A stretch of DNA of 24,087 bases from RGIG3513 sp045658985 (lineage in GTDB: Bacteria > Bacillota > Clostridia > Oscillospirales > Butyricicoccaceae). The notes under the pieces are model-generated. The model was not told the DNA's origin, searched no databases, and saw only the letters and a program-made list of their open reading frames with translations. Below, one piece after another: positions 13,848 to 22,002 of the stretch. The DNA lies in NCBI GenBank assembly GCA_045658985.1, contig JAZOWC010000020.1, positions 1 to 24,087 on the forward strand, given 5' to 3'. The position numbers and the translations under genes were made by a program. Position 1 is the first letter of the stretch. Every line of letters begins with the position of its first letter.

Positions 13848-14834
13848 TTACTTATACAATTCTGCTATGGAGGCGGTGCGCTGTTTCATTTCTTCGCGGA
13901 CAGACTGGGGGGAGAGTATCTCGGCGTCCTTGCCGAATGCGGCTATCCAGCCGTAGAACTGAGGACTGGGCACAAGCTCGCAGGTGAATGCAAAATACCC
14001 CTCTCCGTCGGGCGCAACCATAATGTCCATACCGAACCGGTCAAACACCACGCCCGCAAGCTGGTTTTTGAACCTGAGGCGCACGCTCTTTGCTTCGCCC
14101 GAGAACATTCCAAAGGTCATCTTGGAATATGCCGACAGGTCCAGCTTCTTAAAATCCTCCACGCCCTGCCGCGGTATGTCAAGGGTGTGGATGGAGTTCA
14201 TCTTGTCCACGCGGAAGTGCTTGAACGCCTTCTTCCCGTCATCCCATGCCAGCATATAGTAGTTTTCGTCGTCCCATATCAGGCTGAATGGGCTCAGTAT
14301 ATACTCACTGCCTTCGTGGCGTTGTTTGCGTTGCTTGCCGACGGTGTACTCATAGTACTTGAATGCCAGCTGTCGGTTGTCACGGATGGCCGAGTGGATC
14401 TGATCGATAGAATAATACACCGTGGTGTTGGTGGTCTTGACGCGGTTGCAGATGTGTATTTCGTGCTGAAGCTGCTGGGCGTCATACACGCTGGCAAGAT
14501 TCTCGATCTTTTTGATCAGGCTCAGGGTCTTTTGATGGGTGATAAACTTGGAGAACTGCACACTGTCCACCAGCAGCTTGAGCTCGGCGGTCTCAAAATC
14601 CCTCGACCCTATGTAATATCCCGTGGTCTTGCTCCGCGTCTGGATGATATCCAGTCCAAACTCCCTCAGCGCATCGATGTCGCTGTACAGACTCTTGCGC
14701 TCGGCGGAGATGCCCTGCTTGTCCAGATGTGAGGTGATTTGCGCCAAAGTCACGGGGTGGAGCTCATCGCTGTTTTGCATCAGATATTGCGCAAGGTGCA
14801 GAAGCTTGAGCTTCTGGTTACTGCTTTTTGCCAT
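13848..14834 (-). CDS. WYL-domain transcriptional regulator
   Basis: A 328-residue protein of the helix-turn-helix plus WYL (YafY/PafC-like) type. Residues about 1-80 form the winged HTH, including GISAERKSLYSDIDALREFG. Residues about 135-220 form the WYL domain, with YILSPFSLIWDDENYYMLAW and the FRVDKMNSI strand that normally binds a ligand or nucleic acid. A C-terminal extension (SVRLRF onward) completes the usual length. ATG 14834 has AGGAGG 7 nt upstream. Its targets are not evident; the neighbouring AraC gene is on the same strand upstream but has a separate leader. A role in nucleic-acid or defence regulation is possible for WYL proteins but nothing here indicates it. Confidence 0.9.
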   Translation of the reverse strand: MAKSSNQKLKLLHLAQYLMQNSDELHPVTLAQITSHLDKQGISAERKSLYSDIDALREFGLDIIQTRSKTTGYYIGSRDFETAELKLLVDSVQFSKFITHQKTLSLIKKIENLASVYDAQQLQHEIHICNRVKTTNTTVYYSIDQIHSAIRDNRQLAFKYYEYTVGKQRKQRHEGSEYILSPFSLIWDDENYYMLAWDDGKKAFKHFRVDKMNSIHTLDIPRQGVEDFKKLDLSAYSKMTFGMFSGEAKSVRLRFKNQLAGVVFDRFGMDIMVAPDGEGYFAFTCELVPSPQFYGWIAAFGKDAEILSPQSVREEMKQRTASIAELYK

Positions 14835-14866
14835 ATTGTGTCCTCCTCGGTGGATTTTACCCTTTG

Positions 14867-14875
14867 ATTATATCA
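14867..14875 (-). promoter_or_regulatory. extended -10 promoter of the WYL gene
   Basis: TGATATAAT on the minus strand (14875-14867) gives a TG-N-TATAAT extended -10. The -35 region 17 nt upstream (TTTATT) is weak. The leader before the ATG is about 25 nt. Confidence 0.65.
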
Positions 14876-14941
14876 CATCCGCTGTCCAAAATAAAGTACA
14901 ATAATCCGCCGCCTGCTCCCGGCTGTCCAATAATCTGCCCG

Positions 14942-15829
14942 TCAGCGCAGATGCTTGGCAATATCGCCCGTTGCAATCACACTGCGGCGGTATTCCAGCG
15001 GCGACATTCCCGTGTGTTTTTTGAACAGATTGCAGAAATAATATATACTGTCATACCCCAGCCCCTCGGCGATCTCGGTCACGTTGAGGTCACTCTCTCT
15101 GAGCAGGCGCTTGGCCTCGCTCACCTTCATGTCGGCGAACACCTGCATGGCGCCGCGGCTTCGGTACTGCGCAAACAGCCGCTTGATGTGGGATATGCTC
15201 ACGTGGAACTCTCCTGCGAGGGTGTCCAGCGTCAGTTTTTTGTGCAGATTCTGCTCCATATATTCGACGATGGCATCCAGCAGAGGCAGAGAGCCGTGCT
15301 TGCGGTCAACGGCGGCGGGGGAGGAGCTCTCTCTCAGCAACGACAGCAAAAACCTCAGCAGATGCACCCTCAGAAGCTGCTCGCAGCCAACTGCGCTGTC
15401 ACGGCGCCGCACAAGGGTGCTGTCATATGGGTCGCCCAGCGGCGAGGAGAATGCCAGCCTTGCCTCACCAAGAAGCTCGCCCAACATCTCCCGCTGAGCC
15501 GAAGTGATCTTCTGCTTTCTTCCGCAAAAATCCGACATGGCCCCGCTGCGGCAGTCAAAGGACACCACCATCACGTTGGGCGCCACCTCTCCGTCGGCAC
15601 GGATATTGTGCCACTCGTGTGGTTTGTGGAATATGACCTCGCCGCTATGCAGCTCTATATCGCGGTCATCCGCGGTGGCGATGATCCGCCCCTTGTCCAC
15701 AAACACCATCTCCCAAAAATCGTGACTCTCTCCGGGGAATGTATAGGTCTTGGAAAACTCAAAATAATGCACCGAATAGATCCCTCCAATAGTGAGGGTG
15801 TCCTTCAGCGCCACCTTTGCAAACTTCAT
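14942..15829 (-). CDS. AraC-family regulator with N-terminal cupin sensor domain
   Basis: A 295-residue AraC/XylS-type regulator. The N-terminal half is a cupin-like sugar-sensing domain (SHDFWEMVFVDKG, then LHSGEVIFHKPHEWHNI). The C-terminal about 100 residues carry two HTH motifs: LTLDTLAGEFHVSISHIKRL and NVTEIAEGLGYDSIYYFCNL, then the FKKHTGMSPLEYRR signature. The ribosome site is poor (AAGG/GGTGG region before ATG 15829), suggesting low expression. It is divergent from the amino-sugar operon with a 199-bp shared region containing a 10-bp inverted repeat. The likely role is activation of nagB-ROK/nagA in response to an amino sugar; this is inferred from position. Confidence 0.9.
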   Translation of the reverse strand: MKFAKVALKDTLTIGGIYSVHYFEFSKTYTFPGESHDFWEMVFVDKGRIIATADDRDIELHSGEVIFHKPHEWHNIRADGEVAPNVMVVSFDCRSGAMSDFCGRKQKITSAQREMLGELLGEARLAFSSPLGDPYDSTLVRRRDSAVGCEQLLRVHLLRFLLSLLRESSSPAAVDRKHGSLPLLDAIVEYMEQNLHKKLTLDTLAGEFHVSISHIKRLFAQYRSRGAMQVFADMKVSEAKRLLRESDLNVTEIAEGLGYDSIYYFCNLFKKHTGMSPLEYRRSVIATGDIAKHLR

Positions 15830-15853
15830 GCAGCACCACCGCCTTATGTGGGT

Positions 15854-15918
15854 ATTTTAACATATAAGCTCAGCTTTTGCACGCTTTTTGGGCTGATTAT
15901 GCAATGTACTGAGCTTAT
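15854..15918. promoter_or_regulatory. AraC promoter -10 and long-spaced inverted repeat operator candidate
   Basis: ATAAGCTCAG (15864-15873) and CTGAGCTTAT (15909-15918) are perfect 10-bp inverted repeats with centres 45 bp apart. A minus-strand TAAAAT (15859-15854) adjoining the left arm is the candidate -10 of the AraC gene. Half-sites about four helical turns apart suit a looping or two-dimer AraC arrangement. Confidence 0.5.
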
Positions 15919-15953
15919 TTTGCAAACATCAGAGCCGATTTTATATAGTCTGC

Positions 15954-16014
15954 TCACTCCAAAAGGGCTAATATAATGAATATATACCGTCATTATAACA
16001 GTATCACTCCAAAA
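15954..16014 (+). promoter_or_regulatory. promoter region of the nagB-ROK/nagA operon
   Basis: A perfect TATAAT at 15972-15977 with no recognisable -35 at 17 nt (TCTGCT), the pattern expected of an activator-dependent promoter. TCACTCCAAAA occurs twice, at 15954-15964 and 16004-16014, flanking the -10 and the predicted start. Confidence 0.55.
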
Positions 16015-16028
16015 AAGAGGTCTCGTCT

Positions 16029-17645
16029 ATGAAGCTTGAAGTATATGCCAATGCCGAAGAGGTGGCCGCCCGCGCCGCCGACATTGTGGAAAACCGTATA
16101 AAAGCCAAACCCGATATCGTACTGGGTCTGCCCACAGGCTCAACGCCGATAGGTATGTACCGCCATCTGCGGGAGAGATGCGCCGCGGGCAAGCTGTCTT
16201 TTGATCGGGTGCGCACCTTCAATCTGGACGAGTATTATCCCGTATCACCGCAGAATGAGTGCTCCTACAGATATTTTATGGACACCAACCTGTTTTGCGG
16301 CATAGATATCAAACGTGAGAACACCCACGTCCCCGCAGGCAACGTCTCCGATATCGTGACCGAATGCAAGAATTATGATGCCATGATCGAGCAGGCGGGA
16401 GGTATCGATCTGCAGATCCTCGGCGTGGGCAGAAACGGCCACATAGCCTTCAACGAGCCTGACGGGCATCTTGTTTCCTGCACCCATCTGACCGAGCTGA
16501 CCGAGGACACGGTTCAGGCCAACGCGCGGTTTTTTGACAGTCCAGCAGACGTGCCCCGTCAGGCCGTCACCATGGGGCTGGGCGGCATTATGAAGGCACG
16601 GAGCATCCTGCTTCTTTGCACCGGCAGGGACAAATACGCCGCCCTTCGCAGCCTGCTTTCGGGTGAGATAACAACCGATTGCCCCGTGACCATGCTTAAT
16701 ATGCATTCGGACGTTACCGTTCTGTGCGACAGAGCTGCATACGAAAAACTCTGTCTGGGCATCGACGTGGGCGGAATGAACATCAAATACGGCGTGGTGG
16801 ATCAGAGCGGCAGTATGAGATACCGCTTTGAGGAAAGCACCGACAAATCGTCGGCAGATCGGCTTTTGGAGCAGATGGCAAATACCTGCCGCACTATCAC
16901 AGAGCAGTACCCCATCGCCGCCGTGGGCATAAGTATGCCCGGCAGAATAGCGCTGGACGGCACGGTAAACAGACAGTCCAACCTGCCTTTCAAGGGTGTT
17001 GACGTCTGCGGATATATGGAGAGGGTACTGGGCATACCCACCACTCTGGAGAACGATGCCAACGCCGCCGCATGGGGCGAGTATCTTGCCTCGGGAGAAA
17101 AAGGCGATATGCTCATGCTCACCCTTGGCACGGGCATCGGCTCGGGCATCGTCATAGACGGCAAAATCTACCGTGGCAGTCACGGTCACGCAGGCGAATT
17201 CGGACATATGATCACCCACGCGGGCGGAAGAGAGTGCGGCTGCGGACAGAGAGGCTGCTTTGAAAAATATGCCTCGGTAGCGGTGCTCATAGACTCCGCG
17301 CGGCAGGCAGCCGGAGCGAACTCCGACAGCGTGCTTGCCCAATGCATGGGCGACAGCACCAGCGGGCGCAGATTCTTTGAGGCCGTGGCACAGGGCTGCC
17401 CCGTTGCCCAAGAGGTGCTTGACGGCTACATCGCCGAGCTAAAAACGGGCATCGAGAGCATCAAGAGCATCTTCGATCCCAAACTTGTGGTCATCGGCGG
17501 CGGCATATCCGAGCAGAAGGAGACCTTCTTTGACCGACTCAGCGAGGCTTGCCGGGGTATCGAGCTCAGGCAGGCTGTGCTGGGCAACGATGCAGGCATA
17601 ATCGGCGCCGCCGATCTGGCATCCCGTAGGTGCGGCAATGACTGA
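16029..17645 (+). CDS. nagB: fused glucosamine-6-phosphate deaminase (NagB) and ROK-family sugar kinase
   Basis: A 538-residue two-enzyme protein. Residues 1-241 are NagB, converting GlcN-6-P to Fru-6-P plus ammonia: LGLPTGSTPIGMY (32-44), FNLDEY with Asp67, and GVGRNGHIAFNEP with His138 and Glu143. Asn136 replaces the Asp141 of E. coli NagB, a change I recall as common in Gram-positive enzymes. Residues 242-538 are a complete ROK kinase: phosphate loop DVGGMNIK (246-253), catalytic Asp343 in ENDANAA, and zinc site His393/Cys403/Cys405/Cys410 (CGCGQRGC). The ROK module starts directly after AAYEKL with no linker. Context suggests the kinase acts on GlcNAc (NagK-like), but glucose or another hexose is possible. 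The ribosome site AAAAAAGAGG sits 8 nt before the ATG. The end overlaps nagA by 8 nt. Confidence 0.92.
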   Translation: MKLEVYANAEEVAARAADIVENRIKAKPDIVLGLPTGSTPIGMYRHLRERCAAGKLSFDRVRTFNLDEYYPVSPQNECSYRYFMDTNLFCGIDIKRENTHVPAGNVSDIVTECKNYDAMIEQAGGIDLQILGVGRNGHIAFNEPDGHLVSCTHLTELTEDTVQANARFFDSPADVPRQAVTMGLGGIMKARSILLLCTGRDKYAALRSLLSGEITTDCPVTMLNMHSDVTVLCDRAAYEKLCLGIDVGGMNIKYGVVDQSGSMRYRFEESTDKSSADRLLEQMANTCRTITEQYPIAAVGISMPGRIALDGTVNRQSNLPFKGVDVCGYMERVLGIPTTLENDANAAAWGEYLASGEKGDMLMLTLGTGIGSGIVIDGKIYRGSHGHAGEFGHMITHAGGRECGCGQRGCFEKYASVAVLIDSARQAAGANSDSVLAQCMGDSTSGRRFFEAVAQGCPVAQEVLDGYIAELKTGIESIKSIFDPKLVVIGGGISEQKETFFDRLSEACRGIELRQAVLGNDAGIIGAADLASRRCGND

Positions 17646-18747
17646 GCGTGTTTTCAAATACGCCAACGTGCTCGTCCACGGTGAGGGATTTAAGAAAGCC
17701 GATCTTGTCATCCGCGACGGAATTATCAGATATATAGGCAAAACCGCGCTGGTCGGTGAGGACTGCAGCGGCAAATACATCATCCCCGGACTTGTGGACA
17801 TACATACCCACGGCTTTGTGGGATACGATCACGGCGACGCAGACCCCTCTGCCACCGCCGCCATCCGTGAGGCTATGAAAGCCGCAGGCACAACGAGCCT
17901 GCTGGGTGCTGTTATGACCGACTCCCGTGAGCGTATGCTGGCATCGGCCCGCAATGCCGCCGAGTGCGCCGAAACAGAGGGCGGAGCGCGCATGTGGGGC
18001 GTGTATATGGAGGGGCCGTTTTTCGCGCAGGAGTACAAAGGCGCCCAGAACCCCGAATTTCTCAGCCTGCCCGATGGGGAGTTTGTCCGTGAGATGAACT
18101 CTGCCGCCCGCGGCAAGCTGAAAATCGTCAGCCTTGCCCCCGAGCTTGAAGGCGCGGAGGAGATCATCGGCATGGGCGGTATCAAAGTATTTGTCGGCCA
18201 CACGGGTGCTGCCTATGAGCAGGCCGCGGCGGCTTTTGCGGCAGGTGCGGCAGGCGCCACACATATATTCAACGGTATGCCGCCTGTCCATCACCGCGCA
18301 CCGGGTGCGGCCGCCGCCGCAATAGAGTGCAAAACCGCCGTCTGCGAATGCATCTGCGACGGACTGCATCTGCATCCCGCCACCGTCAGAATGCTTTACA
18401 ATGCCGTGGGCAGAGAGAGGTTCTGTATGATCTCCGACTCCATCCGCCCCACGGGACTCACTGACGGAGAGTATGCGTCCGGCGGGCAGCATATCACACT
18501 CAGAGAGGGCCGAGCCTACATAGACGCAGGCAATCTTGCGGGCAGCACCTGCACCCTGCTTGACGGTGTACGCAATCTGGTGGAGTGGGGAGTATGCTCC
18601 CTGCAGGACGCCGTGTACGCCGCATCCTACCTGCCGTCGTCGGTAATCGGCGTGCAGGACAAGATAGGCAGCATAGCCGAAAACAAGCTCGCCGACCTCA
18701 TAATTCTGGACAAAAACCTGAATATCTGCGAAGTAATCATGGGCTGA
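17638..18747 (+). CDS. nagA: N-acetylglucosamine-6-phosphate deacetylase (NagA)
   Basis: Amidohydrolase removing acetate from GlcNAc-6-P to give GlcN-6-P, the substrate of the NagB half encoded just upstream. At 369 residues it has normal length. Metal and catalytic residues seen: His56/His58 in DIHTHG, Glu125 in MEGPFF, His188 in VGHTG, His209 in THIFNGM, and Asp267 in MISDSIRP. The ATG overlaps the upstream gene, with TAGGTG as a modest ribosome site, so coupling is likely. Confidence 0.96.
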   Translation: MTERVFKYANVLVHGEGFKKADLVIRDGIIRYIGKTALVGEDCSGKYIIPGLVDIHTHGFVGYDHGDADPSATAAIREAMKAAGTTSLLGAVMTDSRERMLASARNAAECAETEGGARMWGVYMEGPFFAQEYKGAQNPEFLSLPDGEFVREMNSAARGKLKIVSLAPELEGAEEIIGMGGIKVFVGHTGAAYEQAAAAFAAGAAGATHIFNGMPPVHHRAPGAAAAAIECKTAVCECICDGLHLHPATVRMLYNAVGRERFCMISDSIRPTGLTDGEYASGGQHITLREGRAYIDAGNLAGSTCTLLDGVRNLVEWGVCSLQDAVYAASYLPSSVIGVQDKIGSIAENKLADLIILDKNLNICEVIMG

Positions 18748-18757
18748 ATAATATGAG

Positions 18758-18799
18758 CAAAAAAGATCCGTATGCACTCGCTGCATACGGATCTCTGTT
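18758..18799. terminator. shared bidirectional terminator of nagA and the GH20 gene
   Basis: AGATCCGTATGCA (18764-18776) and TGCATACGGATCT (18782-18794) form a perfect 13-bp stem with a 5-nt loop. The T-run is stronger on the minus strand (six T) than on the plus strand (CTGTTTTA). Confidence 0.92.
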
Positions 18800-21019
18800 T
18801 TATCTGATGTCAAAAAATCGCTGGGATGCAATGGGACTGAGGTCACGCAGGTCGAGCACCATATCCTCTGCCGAAGTGGCGGCGGCATAGCTTTCGATAT
18901 CGGCAAACAGCTGCATGAATATGCTCTGATGCCGCAGCTGTATGGGCAGATTGCAGCCGTTGTGTCCGCGTTTTGTCTCCTCGCGCTTTTTCATATGCGC
19001 TATACGTGCGTTTTTGCGCTGGGCGGCAAGAGTGAGTATCTCCTCCCGAGCGCTCTCGTCGATGCCATTTGCGCTCAGATCGTGCATACGCAGCAGGGCG
19101 AGATAATCCTCATACAGCAGCGCAAAGTTCTCGCTCTCCAGCTCGTACACACGTGCAAAATACCTGTTGCACCCCTCGCTCCCGGCTATCTCACCGAATA
19201 TCCGCCGTGCTCCCTCGGCGCAGGCCAGAGCCTGATAAATAAGCCGCTGGGTCTCCTCGCGGTTTTGGAGAATGGTCTGCATGGCCTCACCGGGGAAGTT
19301 GCGTGGGTAGCACTTGCTCAGCCGCAGATAGCTGTAGGGGTAGTAGCTGAGTATGTTCTCGCTGAGCACCCGTGTGGACAGTATCTTGCTTCCGTCCTCA
19401 CGCTTTTCGCCGCCCTCCTCGTTGCACAGCTCCAACAGTTCAAAGCCTCTGTGTGCCTCCTTGGCTTTTGTGGGGAACAGCCGCCTGCAGTAGGCACGCG
19501 ACGCGCTCTCCACCGAGCCTGCCGCGCCGAAATTCCACGCGTACATAGCCTGAGCAGAGTTGACGCGGTCGTACATATCGTCCCAGCAGGAGTAGGACAG
19601 ATATCCCATAGCGCCCGACTCACGGGCAAGCTGACCGTGGAGGAAGCTGTTTTTGATGGCGGGGTGGAGCATATGCCAGTGGTAGTAGCCGTTCATGGGC
19701 TTAACTGCGGCGGGCAGCCTGCTTCGGCGCAGATCCTCCGCCCAAAAACCCGCTGCCTCAAAAGGCCCGCGGCGGCAATTGTATTTCCACCAGTTGATGA
19801 CGGTAACGTCGCTGAGGCCGGCATCCTCAATGGCTTTGACAAACTGCGGGAGAAAATTCTCCTCGGCGGTGCGGTTGGCGCGGTATATCATATCGTTGTA
19901 TATGTACACTCTTGTCATGCCCTTCTCTTTGAGATGGGTTATCAGCCTGACGGCGTGGGCAATAAATCTGTCTATGGGGCTCTTGCCGCGGCATTTTTCA
20001 CAGCGGCAGAATGCGGGATGGGACACAAACGGCTCTCTCATGTTGACGCCCGTGGTCTCGTCGCCCAGACCCACCTCGTCCAGACCGATGTCGAAGGAGG
20101 TAATGCCGTTGGGACGCAGATAGTTGTCTATAATGGTGTCGTAGATGTCAAACAGCAGCTGGTAGGTCTTTTCTTCCGAGGTGCACAGACCGTTGTAGGT
20201 GGGACTTCCGTCCTCAAATTTGGCCGACACCTCGGGATATCGGTCGGGGATCAGGGTGTTGTGACCGTAGGAATTGACCAGCGGGATAACCTCCACGCCC
20301 CACTGCCTGCCGTAGGCGCAGATCTCACCGAAAAAGTCCTTTGCCGCCATAGGCGTGTCGCATTTTTCGTCCACCCAGTCATTTTTGGCGGGGGAGTAGT
20401 ATTTGGAATATACGGGGGTCTTGAGCTTGGGGTATTTGGGCACGGGCACGAATATATACTCGCTGACACGGTTGTCAAACTGTATGCACCAGCAGCCGTA
20501 GAGGGATATGGTCAGGGTGTTCTGCTTCTTCTGCACCATATCGTCGATGACCTTTTTCCAGTCGTCAAGTTCCATCAGGTCGGTGCCGAACCTGCTCTCG
20601 ATAAAATGCCCGCGTTTTTCTATATCGGGACTGTCGGTTATCTCCAGTGCGGGCAGGAATATTTCACCCTTTTCAAGCTTCATCAGCTGGCAGAGAGTCA
20701 CCGCTCCGTAGAGCAGACCGAGCTGACCAAAACCTGTCACCGTGACGCGGTTGTCCTGCACCCTGAGGGTGTATCCCTGCTCGCCGTTGGGGAGATCTGC
20801 GGGTGCGGGCGCAAGAGTCAGCACTATCTGCGCGCCGTCTGCGCATTGTGTGCCCAGAGCGTCTGCTATAAGCCTCTCTGCCTGCCTGACCTGCGCACCC
20901 TCCGCGCGGCTGGTGACGGTATATCTGCTCTGTCCGTCCTTGCACAGCACCGCACCCTCGCCATCAAGCAGCTTGAAGCGGCGGGGAACTGCGGTAAGTC
21001 TGCCGATAATATCCTGCAT
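18800..21019 (-). CDS. GH20-like beta-N-acetylhexosaminidase, predicted cytoplasmic
   Basis: A 739-residue glycoside hydrolase of the GH20 superfamily. Residues about 1-128 form the GH20b-like alpha/beta domain (YTLRVQDNRVTVTGFGQLGL). The barrel begins near KRGHFIESRFG (135-145) and carries the catalytic Asp314-Glu315 pair in DIGLDEVGLG, the pair that drives substrate-assisted catalysis on N-acetyl sugars. A Cys cluster FCRCEKC (337-343) may bind a metal. The C-terminal 200 residues are helical. No signal peptide is seen, so it should act inside the cell on imported oligosaccharides or muropeptide sugars. GAGGAGG lies 6 nt before the ATG. It is convergent with nagA. Assignment to GH20 is good; exact linkage specificity is unknown. 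Confidence 0.82.
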   Translation of the reverse strand: MQDIIGRLTAVPRRFKLLDGEGAVLCKDGQSRYTVTSRAEGAQVRQAERLIADALGTQCADGAQIVLTLAPAPADLPNGEQGYTLRVQDNRVTVTGFGQLGLLYGAVTLCQLMKLEKGEIFLPALEITDSPDIEKRGHFIESRFGTDLMELDDWKKVIDDMVQKKQNTLTISLYGCWCIQFDNRVSEYIFVPVPKYPKLKTPVYSKYYSPAKNDWVDEKCDTPMAAKDFFGEICAYGRQWGVEVIPLVNSYGHNTLIPDRYPEVSAKFEDGSPTYNGLCTSEEKTYQLLFDIYDTIIDNYLRPNGITSFDIGLDEVGLGDETTGVNMREPFVSHPAFCRCEKCRGKSPIDRFIAHAVRLITHLKEKGMTRVYIYNDMIYRANRTAEENFLPQFVKAIEDAGLSDVTVINWWKYNCRRGPFEAAGFWAEDLRRSRLPAAVKPMNGYYHWHMLHPAIKNSFLHGQLARESGAMGYLSYSCWDDMYDRVNSAQAMYAWNFGAAGSVESASRAYCRRLFPTKAKEAHRGFELLELCNEEGGEKREDGSKILSTRVLSENILSYYPYSYLRLSKCYPRNFPGEAMQTILQNREETQRLIYQALACAEGARRIFGEIAGSEGCNRYFARVYELESENFALLYEDYLALLRMHDLSANGIDESAREEILTLAAQRKNARIAHMKKREETKRGHNGCNLPIQLRHQSIFMQLFADIESYAAATSAEDMVLDLRDLSPIASQRFFDIR

Positions 21020-21054
21020 AACAATCCTCCTCGGGAAAGTTGATCTTAATTGGG

Positions 21055-21083
21055 ATTATATAGTAATGCCGACCCAAAATCAA
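21055..21083 (-). promoter_or_regulatory. sigma-A promoter of the GH20 gene
   Basis: TTGATT (21083-21078), a 17-nt spacer and a perfect TATAAT (21060-21055) on the minus strand. It sits immediately downstream of the GC-rich tract. Confidence 0.82.
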
Positions 21084-21090
21084 TATACAA

Positions 21091-21267
21091 CCTCGCCGAG
21101 CCGCCGCGATCTCCCGCGCCTCTCCGCCGCAACCCGCCGCGCCGCCCGCGCCGCCGTGCCTCCCGCCGCCCGCCGCGCCGCTCGCCGCGCCGCCTCCCGC
21201 CGCGCCCGCCGCCTCCCGCCGCGCCCGCCGCAACCCGCCGCGCCGCAACCCGCCGTGCCGCCGCCCG
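21091..21267. repeat. extremely GC-rich low-complexity tandem tract
   Basis: About 177 bp made almost entirely of CCGCC, GCGCC and CTCCCGCC words. One 19-bp unit (21192-21210) is repeated exactly at 21211-21229, and AACCCGCCG(C/T)GCCG recurs at about 21131, 21232 and 21247. The minus strand has many GGG runs close together and could form G-quadruplexes in the sleB transcript. It lies between the sleB stop and the GH20 promoter. No frame reads as a credible protein. Confidence 0.85.
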
Positions 21268-21274
21268 ATAACCC

Positions 21275-21913
21275 CTACTTGGCAAACACGTGCGCGCCGA
21301 TGGTGGTCACCACCGGGCGGGAGTATATCCACTTGCTGGTGGTCTTGGCGGGGTTATAGTAGTAGATGGCGCCGCCCGTGGGATCCCAGCCGTTGAGTGC
21401 ATCTTGGGCGGCACGTCGGGCGCTGTCGGTTATTGGCGTTTTTTGCCACTGTCCGTCGTCTATTGCCGAAAACGCCCTCGGCTGATAGATCACCCCCGCA
21501 ATACTGTTGGGGAAGGACGGATGGCGCACCCTGTTGAGTATGACCGCCCCCACCGCCACCTGTCCTACGTAGGGCTCGCCTCTGGCCTCGGCGGCGATCA
21601 TACGCGACAGCAGATACAGATCGTTGTCTCCCGCCTGACTTCCGCCGGATATACCCAGCGCGGCAAGAGTCTGCTCACCGCAGATGCCGTCCACCGTCAG
21701 TCCGTTCTGCCGCTGAAAATACTTGACCGCCGCCACCGTCTTTTTGCCGTAGATGCCGTCTATATTGCCCGTGTAATACCCCCACCGCTTGAGTCGGGTC
21801 TGAATCTCTTTTACCTTTTCTCCTCTGTCGCCCGAGCGGTATGCGGCAAAAACCGTCACCGACATCACCATCAGCACCGCCAAAGCCACCGCCGCCATCC
21901 TTCTTATTTTCAT
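21275..21913 (-). CDS. sleB: spore cortex-lytic enzyme, SleB type
   Basis: A 212-residue secreted cell-wall hydrolase. Residues 1-24 form a signal peptide (KIRR, hydrophobic AAVALAVLMVM, ending VFA). Residues about 27-88 are a peptidoglycan-binding domain (GDRGEKVKEIQTRL, YGKKTVAAVKYFQ). Residues about 97-212 are the SleB hydrolase domain with the catalytic Glu109 in MIAAEARGEPYVGQ and the AVGAVILNRV segment. SleB is a lytic transglycosylase that degrades spore cortex during germination. I chose ATG 21913, 10 nt after GGGAG; a TTG at 21919 is in frame but closer than optimal. Divergent from the trmN6 gene. Confidence 0.87.
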   Translation of the reverse strand: MKIRRMAAVALAVLMVMSVTVFAAYRSGDRGEKVKEIQTRLKRWGYYTGNIDGIYGKKTVAAVKYFQRQNGLTVDGICGEQTLAALGISGGSQAGDNDLYLLSRMIAAEARGEPYVGQVAVGAVILNRVRHPSFPNSIAGVIYQPRAFSAIDDGQWQKTPITDSARRAAQDALNGWDPTGGAIYYYNPAKTTSKWIYSRPVVTTIGAHVFAK

Positions 21914-21939
21914 ATACAAACATCTCCCGTGGTTTTTTG

Positions 21940-21968
21940 TTTGTATTTTTTGCGGAATGTGCTATAAT
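21940..21968 (+). promoter_or_regulatory. promoter of the trmN6-rsmI-GNAT cluster
   Basis: TTTGTA (21940-21945), a 17-nt spacer and a perfect TATAAT (21963-21968), 34 nt before the GTG start. Confidence 0.7.
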
Positions 21969-22002
21969 ATTCATATTATTTGAGTGCAGGGAGGGTTTGT
22001 CT

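Noticed and set aside
18929..21043. 704-residue open frame on the plus strand opposite the GH20 gene
   Set aside because: No family features. It is antisense to a well-supported gene and reflects codon bias of GC-rich DNA.
21046..21285. Arg/Gly-rich small protein in the GC-rich tract
   Set aside because: Composition follows the repeat words in every frame. The frame starts at the edge of sleB and has no ribosome site.
21945..21973. Sigma-G promoter for sleB (TGAATA on the minus strand at 21973-21968)
   Set aside because: The best -10-like word AATACAA is 20 nt away instead of 17-18 and matches only five of seven positions. Left as an open possibility.
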